DNA of 64,000 nt from Sarcocystis neurona (taxonomy: Eukaryota; Apicomplexa; Conoidasida; Eucoccidiorida; Sarcocystidae). The translations under genes and the position numbers were made by a program. Of the stretch, positions 36,716-47,464 are shown one piece after another. How positions within the stretch are numbered: position 1 is the stretch's first letter; every line of letters starts with the position of its first letter. Location of the stretch: the NCBI GenBank assembly GCA_000727475.1, contig KL647336.1:124001-188000 (forward strand). Direction: 5' to 3'. The notes below the pieces were generated by a model, which searched no databases, was not told the DNA's origin, and worked only from the letters and a program-made list of their open reading frames with translations.

Positions 36716-39700
36716 AGATAACAGAGACGGCTTGAAACATCGTGTGAGAGTGCGTCACACAACGAAAATTCAGTATTTCACAAACGGCCCCCCTGGGAGG
36801 TCTCTGTCCGTGGAGTGAGCTGTCTTTTGTTTTGATCATGAGAAAACGTCTTAGGAGACTACCTCTGGAAATTGGACTGGATGCAGCTGAGTGGAAAAAA
36901 GCACAAACTTGTACCAGTGCCTAAAAGTGCAGCAGAACTGCCATTTGCGACTCAACAGGCAGCAAAGTGTTCCACGTGCCATCAACTACAAGAATTGTCA
37001 CTCCACTGGCTCTTCCTCGCTACGGCAGCCGTCCGTGATCACAGCTTAACACGGCGACCCTTGCTGTAACACAAAAACAACTGAACAGCCCACACTTTTG
37101 CTGGGAAACTCTTCCATATGTGCTTTTTCCTCTGCAGACGCAATGACCTGTCAGTCGACATGGCACCCCGTATTTTCTGAAGGGATTCCACAAGCCTATC
37201 GGCTGTGTACAAAAACGAGTATACACAAATATATTTATGCATATGCTACACAGTTCAGTATTCATAAAGATAAAGAGACGCGCGTACAGTCTGTACGTGC
37301 ACATACGATTATATACCACGTATACTTGTGTATGTGTGTGCGTGTGTGTGTGTGTGTGTATGTGTGTGTAGCCATAGTGTTCGTAGAAACTATAGATATG
37401 CCCTTGAGGAGTTATTCAGACCCTTTACACGAGGGAGGCGAAACCACCGCCTGGCATCCTTACGTGGTTCTTCATTTCTGAAAGCGGCTCTTTAATCACG
37501 TGCTGCTTGCCTCATTTTCCAACATCCAACCGCAGCTAATTTAGAAATGGCTGACGAACAAAGGTATGCACAAGCGAACTGATGACTAGTGAGCGTCGGA
37601 ATGGTTCTACCCTTGACTTGCCCTTTGTCACCAAGTTAGTCATGTAGAAGGTAGACGTTGGGTCCTGTACCTGCACTTCTTTGCTTGTAGCAAGCCAAAG
37701 AGCGCTGTGACAAAGAAGAGGCAGTTCGAGACCATTGTAAGGCATATTAATACAAGTGCTGTAGATAGGAGGACGCGGAAAATTAACTAAGGATTTCATT
37801 GTCTATCATCCTTCCATTAGCCTAGGTTGAGAAATACAGTTTTGCCAAGACGTTAAAAGCGGGGACAGGACAGCAATTGTGATTGCTCACAATCAACTCC
37901 TGGCGTCAGGGAAAACTTGATGACCACAGAGGTACTTTCCAATACGAAACTGGAGAATAAGTAGTTCTGTGAACTCGAAAATATAGTCGTGGGACGCGTG
38001 TGGAAATTCACACGTATGTATGCCTGGGCAGTGTCGCTCTGTCGAAATACCTCAAAAAGCTGGAAGTGTTTTCCACAAGGTGATTTGAGAAGATGCCGAA
38101 CGGAGGTGAGCGTCGCGTGCCTGGGGATGTAGTTGACGGTTTGTGGTCATACCGTGTTTCACATCGATCGTCCATACACGGTCCCTCCTGCGTATGTTCT
38201 GCCACTAGTGCCATCTGGACTGTGCGCACACAAATAGTAAGCTAGGAGCGACCAAGCACGGCTTCGGGATAGACGGCAGAAAGTCGAGGAAAATGATGAG
38301 AAAGACGGGGGAAGACACAGACACAAGGGAGTGCAGGAATGGATAGGACGAACGGAAGAAGAAAGCAAACCTCCTACAACTTCGACCGCTTTTTCATAGT
38401 GTGCCTAAAACGCTGATACAGTTGCTCGTGTTGAACGTGACAACCTTAGTGCGGCCGAGACTACTTACGCTGATCGCAGCGCTACTTTCTGACACGATCG
38501 TCTACGAATTTGTGACTATGCTAGCACTCCTTCTCGATTCTAGGCACTACCAGTGAGATGAGACATCCTCTACTCTTATTGTTAGTGGCATTAGTTTTAG
38601 GAGGATCACTGTGCTTCTGCGTACAAGTTCTTCACTCCCAGGACTACACCTTTCATTTCCACCATTTAGACTGATGCTTTTCATTTGTCATGCCATCTGC
38701 TGGGTAGGGCGATATTTATGCCTCTCTAAAAAAGGAAGAATCTACAACACTGTGGTCCACACACATCCATACACGCAAACATACGTCTTGCGCGTGTTGC
38801 CACGACAGAAGAAAATTAACTAAGCGAAGTGTATAATATACACATGTGAAGTATACAACACACCACCCACGTTTGTAAGAAACGAATGCTACAGCTCTCT
38901 CTGGCCCCTTGACGTAGAGTTCTGCTCAGTTAACGGTAGTTGCTGGACAGCCTTGTGTGTTTTGAGACCATCGAGTCCTCTTCCTGTTTCATGAATAGTA
39001 TATCTGGTAATGTACGGAGAAATAAGATGTTGAGATACACAGCGAAAACTGGGTACAATACAGACTAGAGCGCCGCGTGCCCTACAACAGAGTAGAGATT
39101 ACGTAATTCTTCCACCGAAGAACGGAGCCGAAAAAAACACGAAGGAATGAGTTTGTAGCGATGGAACTGATGAAGACTACGACCCAACGCCGCACTGCGC
39201 AAAAGAGGAAGAAACACCCACTTCGTCTCGACAAAATGCATGTATGTATTCAGGGAGTAGGAAGGAAGAAACGCTGATGGCTGCTCTCTCGCTGGGGAAT
39301 ACACAACTGCACAGAAGAGTCAAGGGAATAGAATTCCACGGGTAACTCTGATAGAATTTGCGCAGGCAGTTCACCAATTTCATCAGAAGAATACACTAAC
39401 ATGGCGTATTTCCTCCTTAAGCCAGAAATGTACAGTTATTACGTTGTGCAAGAGAAAATAAAGTTACACGACGAAGTAAGACGCGTATGACCTCTTCATG
39501 CCCGTGTGTCGGGCACTCGTTAACTCAGGCGACCCTCATACCCTCAGAAAAGATGATCGGCACAAATCTCGAGCTGAAGCACAGCAGTCTAGAAGGCTTG
39601 GCAAAACAAATTCCTCTCGCCGTTGCCGTCGTGTGTGTGGGTGCGGGTGGATGTACGCGCGTGAACGCGAAGCCAAGACGACGTTCGATAAGTCGTCCGT

Positions 39701-40677
39701 GCCGGCTGCCTTTCGGCATTCTTTACTGTTTGCGTATTTGCTCTGTTGCTTCATGCAACGGTATACTCAACCTTTCTATCCTTTTCTTCAGTTTCCTTTC
39801 TCATCAGCGAGGCGTAAAGCCTGTCGTCCACTTTAGCTCTCTGGCACTGTCCGTTTCTTCAGTTTTAACAGCCTCCAACAACATCCGTGCACACTTGCCT
39901 CTCTAATTCCCGGCACTTCTGACTTTTCCCTATTTCGTTTCTCTTGCACATGTTCTTTTCTGCTCGCACTCCGTCTGCTTCCTCTCCCACGAGTGCATGC
40001 CGCGGCGGCGTATGCTGCACACATCGCGGCGGCTTGTTCTAGCTGTTTTCTCGTGAACGGAGAAAACCAGACATGTTACGAGTTTCCCTTTTGAACTGTC
40101 TGCTTCATGGCTGATAAATCCAGACCGCTCTATCATGTCTTCAAGTTGTCATTTTTTTTCGTCCAGATCAGTGAACTCCGACTTGGCTCGTGAATTCGCG
40201 AACTTCCGGCCGAACTGAAAAAAACTTGTGTCGTCCTGCCTGCACACACTACTTTACTTGCATAAAATGTGCACCAACCGCCGGAAATCCCCAGTTTTCC
40301 CTTTTTTTTCTGCTGCGTCTATCCCTCCCGCTCCTCGCGCCCCCAGAAGCGTATGACTGCGCTTTTTTCCCGGTTTTTTTTCGGGCTGGAACAAGGTATG
40401 GCACTCAAGCGCCTCGGTCGTTCGTCATTGTTCTCAGAAGTACCACGCAAAGACACCGCATTCTCGTCGAGTTTTCTTCTTTCTGCTCTTCTACAACCTC
40501 GTACGGCTTCTTTCGTGCCCCCCTCTCTACGTGGACATTTCTCGGTGCACAACAGACGAACAGCCGAGCGCGGCGCGCGCTCTGTCTTATTTTGCTTGAC
40601 GCGTATAAAGCATCCGCAGCGGCAGCGACGTCTGTTGCTGCCTTCCCTTCTACTAATCGAGCCTCTTTTCTCACGAA

Positions 40678-40996
40678 TTGCCTGCCGTCCACAGGTCTTC
40701 CCCAGTCGCTAAACAACCACAAATGTATCCTCTGTCAGCCGTCTTCCCAATCATCTCCTTCGTGCCCTTCCCACCCCTTTCCTTCTCTCATCTTTTGCCC
40801 TCGTCTTATCTGTGGCACCTTTCCCTTTTGCGCCCTCTCCCTGCGGCCCCGTACTGTTGCCAAGCCATTTCTGCCCACTCCCCTTGTCGGCCTCGCTGCT
40901 CTCCTGCTGCTGCTGCCGCAGCGGCTTCTCCTAACGCAGCCCTCGCAGAAGAAAACATCTCCCTGCTGCAGACTTTGTCTATTCGAAAACCAGCAG
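40678..40996 (+). CDS. candidate exon with coiled-coil-like end
   Basis: A plus-strand frame open through this stretch ends in ALAEENISLLQTLSIRKPA, followed by CAGCAG|GTATTT, a plausible splice donor in phase 1. Earlier residues are P/S/L/A-rich and pyrimidine-driven, and the true 5' boundary could be one of several CAG sites at 40920-40975. The protein is not recognised. A second frame is also open across the site, so the call is weak. Confidence 0.2.
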
Positions 40997-41399
40997 GTAT
41001 TTGCGCCTGCAGCTTTCTGATGCATTTGCCTTAGTCGTTGCCGCTGTGTTCCCCTGTTGTTCCTCATTCCACTGCTGCTGAGGTACTGCTGCTCTAACCG
41101 TCGCTGTATTGCTGCAGTGGCACGCGGCTGCTGCTCTGGCTCTTCAGCTATCCTGCGTGGCGTGTCTGCTGCTCCCAATACGGCAGCAGTCGCTGCTAAG
41201 ACATGCGCTGCCACTCCCCATCACTACGACTGACCAGCTGCAAGCTCGGTCCGGATATACGTATGTATATATTTCTTTCTTTCTGGCTTTGATCTCCGTG
41301 TAGGCTGCTGCTGAGCTGTCGAGGTGTGTGTACACCCCCGCACACACATAGATACAGGAAAGCCTGACACGTGTTTTACGTTGCCGTCACCGTTGCAGC

Positions 41400-41980
41400 T
41401 GCCATGCTTTGATATGCCTCCATCTCCTGCTTGAGTTCTCGTCCTGCAGCTGCGTCTCCTCCTCTTCCTCCTGCTTTCGCTCTTCCCCTGCCGTCGCTGT
41501 TGTTCACCGTGTGCTGCTGCGACTGCCCAGACACCTGTGCTGGTGCTTCTTCACGTGCCGCTGCTACCACTTCGTCTGCTGCAAATGTCAGCGACCTCTT
41601 GTTCGTTCCCCTGCTGTTCCGGCCGCCGTTGCTGCTGCTGCTGTTACTGCTGAAGACAGCGTTTTGTACTGCTACCCCGGTGACGGAGCTCCGGCCTGCC
41701 GTTGTGTCCGCCCGTCGTGCTGCTGCTGCTGCTCCTTCGGCCCCCTGCTGCTGCTGCCGCTTTTCCCTCCATTTCCTCGGTTTCCGCTGCTGAGGCGGGT
41801 CTCGTTTTTCCAACTACAAGTTTTCTGCCGTATCTTTGCTGTTGCTCTGGCTGCAACGTACTTCTTCCTCGCTTCTGCTGCTGCTGTTGCTTTGCGAGGA
41901 TCACCGACGCGGTTGCTGCTGCTGGTGTTGCAGCTGCTGTTACCGCGAGACTCCCGTTGCTGTGTTTCCTAGTGAAACAC
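41400..41980. repeat. CTG-rich triplet region with an open minus-strand frame
   Basis: Plus strand is rich in GCTGCTGCT. On the minus strand 41376-41813 is open and contains less biased segments (TFAADEVVAAAREEAPAQV, GRELKQEMEAYQSM). Plus frames give L/C/S/F strings. A minus-strand exon is possible, but no splice chain supports it. Confidence 0.5.
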
Positions 41981-42169
41981 TAGCGCTGTGTAGAAAGTTT
42001 CTCTCTTAATTACTCCCACAATATCTCTCACCTGTCTCTGATTCTTATTTTCTTCCGTTTCTCGTCCTATTCTCCACCCCTTTCTCTCCCTGTCATTTGC
42101 TTCGCGTGCTTCTGACGCTGCTTGTTGCTGCTGCTTGTCGCTTTCTCCTTCTTCTCCGAAGAACAGAAG

Positions 42170-42960
42170 AAAAACGGTGCAGCAGCCGGAGCAGGAGCGG
42201 GAGCATGCCAGGAGCAGCAGCAGGAGCAGCAGGACGAGCAGCAGGACGAGCAGCAGAAGCATCAGCAGAAGCAGCAGCAGCAGCGGCAGCAGAAGCAGCA
42301 GCAGAAGCAGCAGCAGAAGCGGCAGCGGAAGCGGCAGAAGAAGCGTAAGGAGCAGCAGCGATCAAAGTGACGTTCTCCCGCAGAACCGAGTACGCGCATG
42401 CATCGCGGCAGAGGTAGAAGTGTGGGGCTGCTGCTGCTGCGGCCACCCGCTGCTACTTCTTTTTCTTCGTCCTCTTCGGCAGCAGCAGCAGGCAGCCGCG
42501 ACAGAGTATCAGATAGCAGCAGCAGCAGCAGCCGACAGCGTCGCAGCAGCCCCCAGCGGCGCAGCAGCACTGCGCGGAGCAAGGCCGGTGGTTTCTGCAG
42601 GCGCAGAAGCAGCAGCAGCAGCAGTGACGGGCGCTTCGCCGCTGCGGGCTGCAGTCCCCGAGGAAGAAGCAGCGGCAGTATCAGCCGCCGTCAGGCCGCA
42701 GCCCCTCACAGAAGCAGCAAAATTGACTTCACAGGAAGAAGAAGCGGTAGCAACGATAGGGGAAGGCAGGGCCCGAGACAGCATCCTCGACACATCAGCA
42801 GTGTGAAGAGCAGCAGACAAAGGAAGTTTCTGCTGTGGACCAGTAGCAGCAGCGAGAGCAGCAGAGGCCACCGGCGCCCAAGAAGGAAGAAAAGAAGCAG
42901 CAGCGGCAGCCCAGAGGACGGCAGCAGCAGCAGCAGTTCCCATTTTTCTAAGAGCTTCAG
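42170..42960. repeat. CAG-rich triplet region
   Basis: (AGCAGCAGA)n and (CAG)n, the complement of the CTG region just upstream. Three plus frames and one minus frame are open over long stretches, because CAG repeats code for Q, S or A and CTG repeats for L, C or A. The natural frame cannot be decided by eye. Confidence 0.85.
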
Positions 42961-43129
42961 CAGCAGAAAACAGACCACCAACAGCAGCACCAGAACACCC
43001 CAGCGTCGATACTTCCCCTATTCTTCTTCTTCTTCTTCCTCCCCGTCGCCGATTCCTGCTTCTTCTCGCGGTCTCCTTTATTCTTCTCCTTTCCGTTCGT
43101 CTGCTGCTGCTGAAAGGAGCCCAGCCGAC

Positions 43130-43732
43130 GCGGCGCCTCCACGTTTGCCGACGCTGCGAGAACTCCTGGAGCGCAGGCCGGCGGTCGAGGCGGTGGCTGC
43201 CGGCGCCCCCCCGCCGCCGACTTCTCCGGCGAAGAGACTGCTGCCGACTACTTCACGAAACGCAGACGCGCTGCCGGCGCAGGCCCCTCCCGACCCGCAG
43301 CCGACGCCGTGGCTGCCGGGAAGGCCGCCGCCGACGCGTCGGTGGCAGACGCTGCTGCCGTCTGCGCGTCTCTCTCCGCTGCCGACTGGGCCGAGGGAGG
43401 GACTGCTGCCGGCTGCTGCAGAGGCGCCGCGTCGTCCTCGCCGAGGGACGGTGTCTGCTGCCGCTCCCCTGCCCCCGCTGCCGACTGCCGTCCCGCCGAG
43501 ACTGCGGCCGCACGTGACGACGAGGCCGCTGCTGACTTTCGGAGCGGCGACGACTCCTGAGGCGCTGCCTTCTCGCCTGCCGACGACCCCACACACTCTG
43601 ACGCTCCCAGACGTTCTGCAGCAGCAGCAGCAACACCGGAGCAAGCGGCAGCAGCAGGAGAAGCAGACGCAGGAGGAGAAGCAGGAGCAGGAGGAGGACC
43701 GCCGGGCGACGGAGACGGCTTCAGCAACCGGC
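43130..43732 (+). CDS. candidate Pro/Gln-rich exon ending at a GTGAGT donor
   Basis: The frame reads PTLRELLERRPAVEAVAAGA, then a Pro/Arg/Leu-rich stretch, then LPDVL, a Q/K/E-rich segment and DRRATETASATG. It is followed by GGC|GTGAGT at 43733, a consensus donor in phase 0. Two other frames are partly open, including one reading phase 1 at the same donor. The protein is not recognised; it may belong with the exon-like pieces at 40.9 and 44.5 kb or be chance in GC-rich triplet DNA. Confidence 0.25.
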
Positions 43733-43919
43733 GTGAGTGCCCACCCCTGGGAGAAGACTTGCAGTAGCAATTACCAGAAACGTAGAAGAAGCCGCAGACA
43801 CGCATTTCTTCCAACAAAGAGCGCCGCTCCCTGGTGTGGCCACATGTTTTGCATGCGCTTGGATCTACGCGTCTGCCGCCCCGCTGATCTCCCTGACGTG
43901 GCTCCGCAGGTTCTTTTCC

Positions 43920-44090
43920 ACACGTAGGGAGCAGCAGCAACGCGCGGCAGTTCCCACGTGTAGGAAGCAGCAGCGGCGCGGAGGAAGTTTTGAGTGTGGG
44001 GAGCAGCAGCAGCAGTGCGCAGCAACTCCCGCACCTAGGGAGCAGCAGACACTCGCGGTCCTACGCATGTGGAGGTAGTAGCAGCAAGAC
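43920..44090. repeat. ~39-bp imperfect tandem repeat
   Basis: Three to four units around GGAGCAGCAGCAACGCG/GGAAGCAGCAGCGGCGCGG. On the minus strand each encodes a 13-residue LLRTAAAAPHTQ-like unit. Units diverge substantially. Confidence 0.6.
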
Positions 44091-44523
44091 TCGGCAGCGG
44101 GAAAGGCCGGGAGGACGCGGGAAGAGAAGCGACGCGTCCAGCTGCTTTGCTGCTCCTCCTTAACACAGCAGCATGTGCCTCCCTTTTCTTCCCAGTTTGG
44201 GTTCCTCCCCACTTGTAGACTTTCCGGTTTCTTCCCTTCTGCGTGCATCCGTGAGGAAGTTGGGAGTATTCGAATAGTTTCTATTGAAAATGCGAGGTCC
44301 TTCTGAATGTGCGCGCGGTTGAGAAGAGTCGGTCTTCTCCTCTTTGTGTGGCCACGGCCCGTTCCTGCCGTCTCTTCCGGTGTACGTACACCGCGGGCAT
44401 CTCCGTCTCGCGACGTGTTCGCGTGTCTCCGTGCGTGTATCTCTGCGTGTATTCGCGACGGCAGCGCAGGGGGCAGCAACTTCTTCTTCTTTATGGAGTT
44501 CTCTTCCATTTCCTCGCCATCAG

Positions 44524-44580
44524 AAAACCTCGAGGAGACTTCCCAGTTCCTGCAAAAAAATTCTCGCCGTCCGTCTCTCC
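44524..44580 (+). other. exon-like segment of unknown affiliation
   Basis: After the acceptor-like TTTCCTCGCCATCAG (44523) a phase-1 frame reads NLEETSQFLQKNSRR, a coiled-coil-like run. No good donor follows. It might be a 5' exon of the gene that I start at 45158, or chance. Confidence 0.2.
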
Positions 44581-45157
44581 CTCTGTCCTGCTCTGTCTGC
44601 TGCTCTTTCTCTTCCTGTCTCTATGTCCCGCGTCTCCCTTTCTCTTCCTCTATCTTTCGCGCCCTTTCGCTTTCTTTCTTTGTCTTTATATGCCTGTCTG
44701 CCCTTCTAGGTGTCTCGTCTCTCGCTCTCTCTTCTCCTTCTGTCGCTCTTCTTCCTGCAAGGAGGTCCACGTGGGTGTGGACGGGGTGCTGCTGGCTTTC
44801 GTGTGCGGTGCTGCGCTGCAGAGAGCAGCACTCTGCGGCTGTCATCCACCTGCTGCTGGCGGAAGGGAAATTTTGTCTCGCGGACAACTTCCGATGGCTA
44901 CTGTAGCGGCTTTACCACCACCTACTGCTGCACGTTCTCCTGCCGCTGCTGCTTTTCCTTCTTCGCCTTCTCTTGCTGCCCATCGCCACGCCGCTGCCGG
45001 ACTCTCTTGTGCCACTCCTGCTGCGCTGCCTCCTGAGGCCGCTGGTGCGGCTCCTCCTGCAGCCGCCCCTCCTCCTTATGCCTTCTTTGCTTTCGAGTTC
45101 CCCCCTGCATCTTCCTCCTCCTTCGCTGCTGCTCGTGGCGGGACCCGCGCAAACAAA

Positions 45158-47433
45158 ATGGCAGCAGCACAGGCGGCAGCAGCAACAGCAGCAAGCGACG
45201 AAGAACTCGAGCAGAGAGTCAAAAACCTGCAGGACAGCGTTTCTCAGTTGCGCTTTTCTGCCGAAACTAAGTCAAAGGTACTCTGCTTCTGCTTCTCCTG
45301 CTGCTGCTTGTGCTTCTGCTGCTTGTGCTTCTGCTGCTGCTGCTCCTGCTGCCGCTGCTGCTGCTGCTTCTGCTGCTGCTGCCTTTGCAGCGGCTCCTCT
45401 TGTTACTGCTTCTTCTGGGCCCAACTTCCCCCCCACTGTGTTCCTCATCCTGTGTGCTGCTGGTGTTGGGCTGCTGCTGCTGCTGTTAGCGCCGCTTTCT
45501 CCTGCGGTTCGTTCTGCTGCTGCTACTGCGAGAAAGACCAAACACTGCTACCTTCGCCGGTGCTGCCTCTCCTGCGCTGCAGCTGCTGCTGGTCTTCTGT
45601 CGACAGCTGCTCTCTCCTTCGGCCGCTGATGAGGCGCTACTCCTGCTGTGTACCCTGCTGACGCTGTGTGTCTGCTGCTATTTTTTGCTGCTGATTCGCT
45701 GCAGCTGCAGCAGCAGGAAGTTCGGCGTTTGCAGGACGAGGCGACGGCGATGCGGCTGCAGCAGGAGCTTCCTGCAGCTGCTGCAGCAGCAAGACGCGGA
45801 AGGGGAGGCGGCAGCAGAATCAACAGCAGCCGCGGTAGCAGCAGCAGGCGGCCCAGCACCTTTTCCACTGCTGCGCGACGCATGCAGGAAGAACTACAAG
45901 CAAATCAGCATGTACGTGCCCTCCTCTCTACTTGCATTTCGTCCTAAAATATATATATACACATATATGTGTCTATATATCGGTTGTTGACTTGTGTGTC
46001 TGCATGTTTGTATATATTCATCCGTCTTACATGTTTGGTGCGTGTCTGGGTGTCCTTCTCTTTCTCTCTCTCTATGTGTACACATATATATATATATATA
46101 TATTATATACACCCTTATGTTTGTGTGTATGCAAGTGCAGCAATTACGCCTACGCATGCATGTGTGTACATATGTCGATATAGAAGATTATATACTTGCG
46201 CTCTCTCTCTATATGTATATATATATGTATATATGTATATATGGGTATCCTGGAGCAGCAACTATGCCTGCGCACGCGCACGCATATATACGTGGATATA
46301 CACAAGATGGTATACTTACGGATGGGTGTGCCTGTATGAATTTTGTATGGATAGTCATATATATATATATAGAGAGAGAGAGGTAGGTACACGTGTGTGA
46401 GTATATGCACGCGACGTACGTTTCTCGTTTTTGTGCTGCTGCTTTTTCTTGCTGCTACTTCTTCTGTTGCTGCTTCTTCTCCGGTTTCGGCCGTTTCCCC
46501 TGCTGCCGGTGTTTCTCCTCGTGCCGCTGTCTCTGCCTCGCTGCCGCCCTTCCACGTGACTGTTAGAGTTGGCGTGACTCTTGTTCTATCTGCTGCTGTG
46601 TTTCTTGCTGGTGTTGCTGCTGCTGGTGTTGCTGCTACTGTTGGTGCTGGTTCTCTCTCTTCTGTTGCTGGTGCTGCTGCTGCGGTGTCTCCCCTGCTGC
46701 TGCTGCTGCGCCGGGGCAGGAGAGGACATGCCTGGCAGCCGAATGCGACACTCACATCGACGCGCTGGTGGACGAGGCGAAGCAGCTTCACCAAACGATG
46801 ACGCGTAAGAGTCACACGCAGAAGCAGCAACAGCAGACAAAACAGCGGCAGCAGAAATGAAGCAGCAGCAGCAGAAACGAAGCGGCAGCAGCAGCAACAG
46901 CAGCAGCAGCAGGAGAGAGAAGGAAAGGAGACGTGTGCTGCGCCGGTGTCAGATGCAGAACGCGCAGCAGGAGCAGAAAGAAGTCAGCCCCGCACGAGAA
47001 AAGCAGCAACAGCAGAGAGCAGCACAGCAGCGGCGGGTGCTTTTGCCGATCTTGCTGATTGTTTACTGTCAACGTTTTGTTTCTTCCTTTCTCTCCTACA
47101 TACCTACACTTATATATACACCTTCCGTGTGTATATATATATTTGTGGGGAAAACGTAGATGTGTAGATATGGGGAAATTCATGTTCGTGTGTGCTAGTG
47201 ACTCTCTTGACTCACTCTCTGCATGTATTTCTCCACCTGTACAATTTTTGTAGCTTCATCTTTACCGCAAGCAGTTCTCTACTCGTTGCTCTGCGTACAT
47301 GTGTCTTGAGAATCCCCTGCTGTTTTACTCGCCTTTTCTCCTCTTCCCCTTCCCATTTCTACATCACCGCCTTTTCTCTCTGCTGCTCTTTCCCCGGTGC
47401 CGCTGCTCCTGCCCGTGCTGCTACTGCTGCTGT

Positions 47434-47464
<31 letters not shown>

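Larger units (their letters stand above)
30707..40180. other. gene-poor region 5' of the ROPK gene
   Basis: About 9.5 kb of mostly complex sequence without long ORFs. All open frames are 60-140 codons, overlap on both strands and lack family resemblance. The first few hundred bases must hold the ROPK promoter (minus strand), but I could not identify a specific motif there. The region holds several short tandem and dispersed repeats, listed separately, and one GT microsatellite at 37325-37370. It may be decayed repeat or mobile DNA. Confidence 0.5.

Noticed and set aside
30707..40180. Transposon or retroelement in the gene-poor region
   Set aside because: No reverse transcriptase, integrase or transposase motif in any frame and no long terminal repeats; only short local duplications were seen.
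40190..41020. 276-codon plus-strand ORF
   Set aside because: Pyrimidine-biased composition with no domain. A different frame at the same 3' end gives the more natural coiled-coil-like segment and donor, reported instead at low confidence.
42509..42943. 144-codon Ala-rich minus-strand ORF
   Set aside because: Antisense reading of CAG repeats; at least two plus frames are equally open, so no strand can be preferred.
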